This document shows, piece by piece, positions 6,073 through 9,299 of a stretch of 9,299 bases of DNA. The stretch comes from JAIXWP01 sp049318685 (GTDB lineage: Bacteria > Bacteroidota > Bacteroidia > Flavobacteriales_D > Sanyastnellaceae). A model generated the notes under the pieces. That model did not search any database. It worked only from the letters and a program-made list of their open reading frames with translations, and had not been told where the DNA came from. Position 1 is the first letter of the stretch; each line of letters begins with the position of its first letter. The stretch is taken from the NCBI GenBank assembly GCA_049318685.1, contig JBMOFW010000111.1, positions 1 to 9,299 of the forward strand. Direction: 5' to 3'. The position numbers and the translations under genes were made by a program.

Positions 6073-6784
6073 CGGGGAAATTATCCCTCAACTGTTCGAG
6101 CCAAAGTTCATCATCCACTGAAATACTCTGATGAAAATTACTATTTTCAAAGCCTACTTGATGTGTGGCATTATACAATGAGCTCAAATCAAATTGCAAT
6201 TGCACGGTTTTGGTATTTCCCGAAACGGTCAAATCCAAAGGCAATACAAACTCTGTATACGCCGCATCTGTTCCAAAATGGTACAACAATTCTTGCGTAT
6301 TCCCTGCACTATCTATGAACTGTCCTTCGTGCTTAAAAAATATATACCCCGTGCTCCACGTCCAAAGCATGCCATTGATAGGGTCCAAATCGCCTTCTTG
6401 ATCTCCCGAGTGATTATTCTGGTGATTCACGCCAACATAGCATTTGAGCTGTACGTAGTGACCATTTGGTATACACGCGGAGAAAAAATTATCCGAAGTA
6501 TTCAACCCATCTATCAACGTATAATTCGAAAAGGGAATGACTGTACCTTGATCATCAACAAGCACTGCATTGGACAAATAATATTTCAATAAATTGATTG
6601 AATACGTTTCACTCAGAGCGTTTTCATATTGAAAATTATTTTGAACAATGGAAGCGCCATCCACCATATTGGAGACATTGACCTTCACAATTCCCGTTTC
6701 AGACACCACAATATCATCCGAATCTTCTTTACATCCTGCAAAAAAGACTAGACTAAAAGCGAAAAGGAGAGCAATTGGTTTCAT
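6044..6784 (-). CDS. mbnP: MbnP-like copper-binding lipoprotein, partner of MbnH
   Basis: The 246-residue product is an MbnP-family protein. MbnP binds copper, and in the studied case one Trp is converted to kynurenine by the di-heme enzyme MbnH. The N-terminus is a lipoprotein signal (lipobox FAGC, C18), followed by an Asp/Glu-rich linker. Family features are LLKYYLSNAVLVDDQG (65-80), YTLID (88-92), GHYVQLKCYVGVNHQNN (108-124) and GDLDPINGMLWTWSTGYIFFKHEG (131-154), which holds W141 and W143. C104 and C115 could form a disulfide. Histidines 121, 125, 169 and 218 are candidate metal ligands. No methanobactin precursor or biosynthesis gene is present, so this is a stand-alone MbnP/MbnH pair, as is common outside methanotrophs. 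The start follows a -7 box at 6820-6813. The gene runs directly into mbnH. Confidence 0.9.
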   Translation of the reverse strand: MKPIALLFAFSLVFFAGCKEDSDDIVVSETGIVKVNVSNMVDGASIVQNNFQYENALSETYSINLLKYYLSNAVLVDDQGTVIPFSNYTLIDGLNTSDNFFSACIPNGHYVQLKCYVGVNHQNNHSGDQEGDLDPINGMLWTWSTGYIFFKHEGQFIDSAGNTQELLYHFGTDAAYTEFVLPLDLTVSGNTKTVQLQFDLSSLYNATHQVGFENSNFHQSISVDDELWLEQLRDNFPDAFSITSIQ

Positions 6785-6802
6785 GATTCGAACGGCATAG
6801 TG

Positions 6803-6810
6803 TACCTTCG
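6803..6810 (+). promoter_or_regulatory. Bacteroidota-type -7 box for the M1 peptidase/bioY operon
   Basis: The bases read TACCTTCG, the same TAnnTTCG form as the box at 3515-3522, ending 20 bases before the ATG at 6831. A TTG lies at 6775-6777, but a 25-base spacer is longer than usual. Moderate support from motif and position. Confidence 0.4.
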
Positions 6811-6812
6811 CT

Positions 6813-6820
6813 CAAATATA
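6813..6820 (-). promoter_or_regulatory. Bacteroidota-type -7 box for mbnP-mbnH
   Basis: On the minus strand the bases read TATATTTG, a full match to TAnnTTTG, 28 bases before the mbnP ATG at 6784. No good -33 TTG is seen upstream, where the bases already belong to the coding start of the opposite gene. No copper-operator-like palindrome was recognised. Confidence 0.5.
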
Positions 6821-6830
6821 GCAGAACCCC

Positions 6831-8684
6831 ATGAAAAATACGGTACTTCTTTTTATAGCATTCTTCTTTTACTCTTTGATTTCTACTGCCCAATACTGGC
6901 AGCAGAAAGCAGATTACAAAATGGACATTGTATTTGATCACACCAATCACCAATACAAAGGCACTTCCACAATCAATTATGTAAATAATTCTCCCGATGC
7001 GCTCAATCAGTTGTTTTTTCATCTTTATTTCAACGCATTTCAGCCTGGCAGTGCCATGGACATTCGTTCTCTTGAAATCAACGATCCAGATCCACGCGTA
7101 GCCGATCGCATTTCAAAACTCAAACCGGAAGAAATCGGTTTCTTACATGTGACCTCTTTAAAAGTGAATGGCAAAACTCAGTCATTTTTAGAAAATGAAA
7201 CCATTCTTGAAGTGAACTTAAACGCGCCCATTATTGCCGGTGGTAAAGCGATTATTGAACTTGAATACAACGCACAAGTTCCTATTCAAATTCGACGTTC
7301 AGGGAGAAACAGCAGTGAGGGCATTGATTATAGTATGACCCAATGGTATCCCAAATTGTGCGAATATGATCGTGCAGGATGGCATCCAAATCCATACATC
7401 GGGCGTGAGTTCTATGGCATATGGGGCAATTTCGAGGTAAATATCACCATGGATAAAAAATACACCATTGGTGGTACCGGAATTCTTCAAAATCCTTCAG
7501 AAGTGGGCAAAGGATATGAAGGCAATCAAAAAGTGAAAACGCCTTCTGGCGACAAATTGATTTGGAAATTCAAGGCAGAAAATGTTCATGACTTTGCTTG
7601 GGCCGCCGATCCAGATTACAAGCACACCTCCGTTCAACTCGAGAATGGACCTATGCTTCATTTCTTATATCAGAATGATCCCGTTTATGGTAAAGCTTGG
7701 GAAGACGGGCAAGATCTCGTCGTAAAAGGATTTCAATACCTCAGCGATCATTTTGGAAAATATCCATACGCACAATACACCATCATTCAAGGTGGAGACG
7801 GTGGCATGGAATATCCTATGGCCACATTAATCACGGGCAATCGCAAAACGCCAAGTTTCGTCGGTGTAGTGCTTCACGAAGCTGCGCATAGCTGGTATCA
7901 AGGTGTACTTGCAACAAACGAAGCCTTGTATCCTTGGATGGACGAAGGATTCACGAGCTATGCCAGTGCAGAAGCATTCAATTCCCTTTATGCTAATCGA
8001 ATCCCTGGTGATCATAGCGACGCGTATGACGGCTATTTGAGTATTGTCAATGATGGCAAAGAAGAAGCCCTCGACACGCACGCCGACCATTATATCACGA
8101 ACTATGCTTACGGCACGGCATCCTATTCCAAAGGTGAAGTTTACCTCGCTCAATTGGGCTATATCATCGGTAAAGAAAACTTAGAAAAAGGTTTGTTGAA
8201 ATACTTCGACATGTGGAAATTCAAACATCCTGATGCCACTGATTTTATTCACGTAATGGAATTGCAATCAGGTATGGTGCTCGATTGGTACAACGAATAT
8301 TTTGTCAATACAACCAAAACTATTGACTATGGTATTCCCGCTGTAACGGCGACAACCAAGAACACGACCGTAACATTAAAACGTGAAGGATTGATGCCTA
8401 TGCCTGTGGATGTAGAAGTGATCTTGACTTCTGGCAAAAAAATCATGTATACCATTCCGTTGGATTTGATGCGCGGTGCGAAAACCAAAGGTGATTATAC
8501 CGGAGAATGGAACGTATTGCCCGATTGGAAATGGGTAGCACCAACTTATACGCTTGATTTACCTTTTTCTCCATCTGAAATTGCTTCCATAGAAATTGAT
8601 CCATTTGGATGGATGGCCGATGTGAATCGTGAAAACAATACCATCGAATTCGAAGCTGGTCAAATTCTTATTTATCGTCACTAA
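6831..8684 (+). CDS. Secreted M1 family metallopeptidase
   Basis: The 617-residue protein is a zinc metallopeptidase of the M1 family, exported by a Sec signal peptide (MKNTVLLFIAFFFYSLISTA, then Q). Residues 22-205 form the N-terminal beta domain (YKMDIVFDHTNHQYKGTSTINYVNN). The catalytic domain carries GGMEYPM at 324-330, in which Tyr replaces the Asn of the usual GxMEN, the zinc site HEAAH at 349-353 and Glu372 18 residues after it (WMDEGF). Tyr432 in SYSKG is the likely transition-state Tyr. The C-terminal part (about 500-617) is beta-rich with no sorting domain recognised. It differs clearly from the LTA4H-type enzyme at the left end and matches the Bacteroidota M1 group annotated only as metallopeptidase, so peptide specificity is unknown. 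It lies five bases upstream of bioY. Confidence 0.93.
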   Translation: MKNTVLLFIAFFFYSLISTAQYWQQKADYKMDIVFDHTNHQYKGTSTINYVNNSPDALNQLFFHLYFNAFQPGSAMDIRSLEINDPDPRVADRISKLKPEEIGFLHVTSLKVNGKTQSFLENETILEVNLNAPIIAGGKAIIELEYNAQVPIQIRRSGRNSSEGIDYSMTQWYPKLCEYDRAGWHPNPYIGREFYGIWGNFEVNITMDKKYTIGGTGILQNPSEVGKGYEGNQKVKTPSGDKLIWKFKAENVHDFAWAADPDYKHTSVQLENGPMLHFLYQNDPVYGKAWEDGQDLVVKGFQYLSDHFGKYPYAQYTIIQGGDGGMEYPMATLITGNRKTPSFVGVVLHEAAHSWYQGVLATNEALYPWMDEGFTSYASAEAFNSLYANRIPGDHSDAYDGYLSIVNDGKEEALDTHADHYITNYAYGTASYSKGEVYLAQLGYIIGKENLEKGLLKYFDMWKFKHPDATDFIHVMELQSGMVLDWYNEYFVNTTKTIDYGIPAVTATTKNTTVTLKREGLMPMPVDVEVILTSGKKIMYTIPLDLMRGAKTKGDYTGEWNVLPDWKWVAPTYTLDLPFSPSEIASIEIDPFGWMADVNRENNTIEFEAGQILIYRH

Positions 8685-8689
8685 GCATT

Positions 8690-9265
8690 ATGTTAAACGA
8701 ATACATTCGCTTCTCGCCACAGTATGACTTCATCATCAAGTTGATGATTTCATTGATTTTCACTTGTGCCCTTGGGCCATTTGCGGTTCACCTTTCCGGC
8801 TTTTTACCAATAACCTTGCAAACACTTTTCATTCTGCTTTTTGCTATTGCATTTGGTTGGCAAATTGGTGGTTTAAATGCACTTATGTACATCCTACTCG
8901 GAATGGCCGGATTGCCTGTATTCGCAGGCCATGTTGGTGGGTACGATCAAATAAGCGCTCCTTCCATTGGTTTTTATTTTGGTTTTTTGGCCGGTGCACT
9001 CGTCACTGGATTCATTGCCGAATTAAACACGAAAAGAAATCCTTTCTTACACATTATGACTTGGTTTATTGGCCATCTTGTGATCTTGGCTTTAGGCGGC
9101 TTTTGGCTTCAAAAATTCAGACCTGAAAATTGGTGGGATGATTTGGTCGTTGTGATGCCCGGAGCGGCAGTCAAATCCGCATTCGGTTTCTTGATCCTCC
9201 AACTTCTGCTTCGTTTCTTTCTTGGAAGAAAAGAATTTTATAATCTTGAAAAAAAACAACCATGA
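8690..9265 (+). CDS. bioY: BioY, biotin ECF transporter S component
   Basis: The 191-residue membrane protein is the biotin-binding S component of an energy-coupling-factor transporter. It shows about six hydrophobic segments and the BioY signatures: LPITLQTLFILL (39-50), LGMAGLPVFAGHVGG (70-84), SIGFYFGFLAGALVTGFIAE (92-111) and, near the C-terminus, PGAAVKSAFGFLI (157-169). The length is normal for the family. BioY alone can bind biotin; full transport normally needs an ATPase and the EcfT subunit. The start ATG lies five bases after the M1 peptidase stop, and its TGA overlaps the ATG of the next gene as ATGA, so the three genes look co-transcribed. No BirA site or biotin operator is visible in front of the operon. 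Confidence 0.93.
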   Translation: MLNEYIRFSPQYDFIIKLMISLIFTCALGPFAVHLSGFLPITLQTLFILLFAIAFGWQIGGLNALMYILLGMAGLPVFAGHVGGYDQISAPSIGFYFGFLAGALVTGFIAELNTKRNPFLHIMTWFIGHLVILALGGFWLQKFRPENWWDDLVVVMPGAAVKSAFGFLILQLLLRFFLGRKEFYNLEKKQP

Positions 9266-9299
9266 GCGATTCCATTCTTATTCATATCGAAAATGGTGT
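9262..9299 (+). CDS. Start of a gene downstream of bioY, possibly the ECF ATPase (cut by window end)
   Basis: Only 12 codons are visible, reading MSDSILIHIENG. The ATG overlaps the bioY stop as ATGA, the same coupling seen elsewhere in this window, which supports a real start. A beginning of this kind (short polar start, then a beta strand with IHIENG) is compatible with an ABC-type ATPase, and BioY is often followed by its energising ATPase (BioM/EcfA). The identity is inference from neighbourhood, not from domain evidence. Confidence 0.55.
   Translation, partial: MSDSILIHIENG

Noticed and set aside
8764..9126. 120-residue open frame overlapping bioY
   Set aside because: Shadow frame rich in Trp, Cys and Arg inside a convincing BioY coding sequence.
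1..9299. Mobile element, prophage or tRNA gene
   Set aside because: No transposase, integrase, terminal inverted repeats, target-site duplications or cloverleaf sequence were found. All genes fit a compact chromosomal layout.

Overview
The window looks like chromosomal DNA of a Bacteroidota (Flavobacteriales-like) bacterium. The evidence is the moderate, AT-leaning base composition, the near absence of Shine-Dalgarno sequences, TAnnTTTG-type -7 promoter boxes in front of genes, lipoprotein signal peptides, a secreted TonB C-terminal-domain protein, and the pairing of a DUF2520 protein with a KdsC-like phosphatase. Ten coding sequences are supported, two of them cut by the window edges. No tRNA, rRNA, transposase, integrase or CRISPR array is visible.

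Layout. (1) From 3481 down to 1 on the minus strand runs a very tight operon: a secreted protein with two TonB C-terminal domains, a COG1092-type SAM methyltransferase, an MntA-like nucleotidyltransferase, a HepT-like HEPN protein, and an LTA4H-type M1 aminopeptidase lipoprotein (3' part outside the window). The last four are joined by two ATGA stop/start overlaps and one TAG-ATG abutment, so the toxin-antitoxin-like pair is translationally embedded among ordinary genes. The MntA homologue has lost the catalytic GS and DxD motifs while its HepT partner keeps RX4HXY. (2) At 3482-3527 a 46-base divergent promoter region separates this operon from a plus-strand pair, a DUF2520 Rossmann protein and a KdsC-like HAD phosphatase, overlapping by 20 bases. 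(3) At 4814-4990 lies a GC-rich array of seven short hairpin units between two convergent genes; its last unit supplies the stop codon of the next gene. (4) On the minus strand, 6784 down to 4987, are an MbnP-like lipoprotein and an MbnH-like di-heme peroxidase lipoprotein, a substrate/enzyme pair. (5) At 6785-6830 a second 46-base divergent promoter region leads into a plus-strand operon: a secreted M1 metallopeptidase, the biotin ECF transporter S component BioY, and the first 12 codons of another gene that overlaps bioY by ATGA.

How the genes work together. MbnP/MbnH very likely form an envelope redox pair in which the di-heme enzyme oxidises a Trp of its partner. The two M1 peptidases belong to different subfamilies and act outside the cytoplasm on peptides. 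BioY would import biotin with an energising ATPase, possibly the truncated downstream gene. The most unusual parts are the catalytically degenerate MntA beside an intact HepT, and the hairpin array placed exactly between two convergent stop codons.
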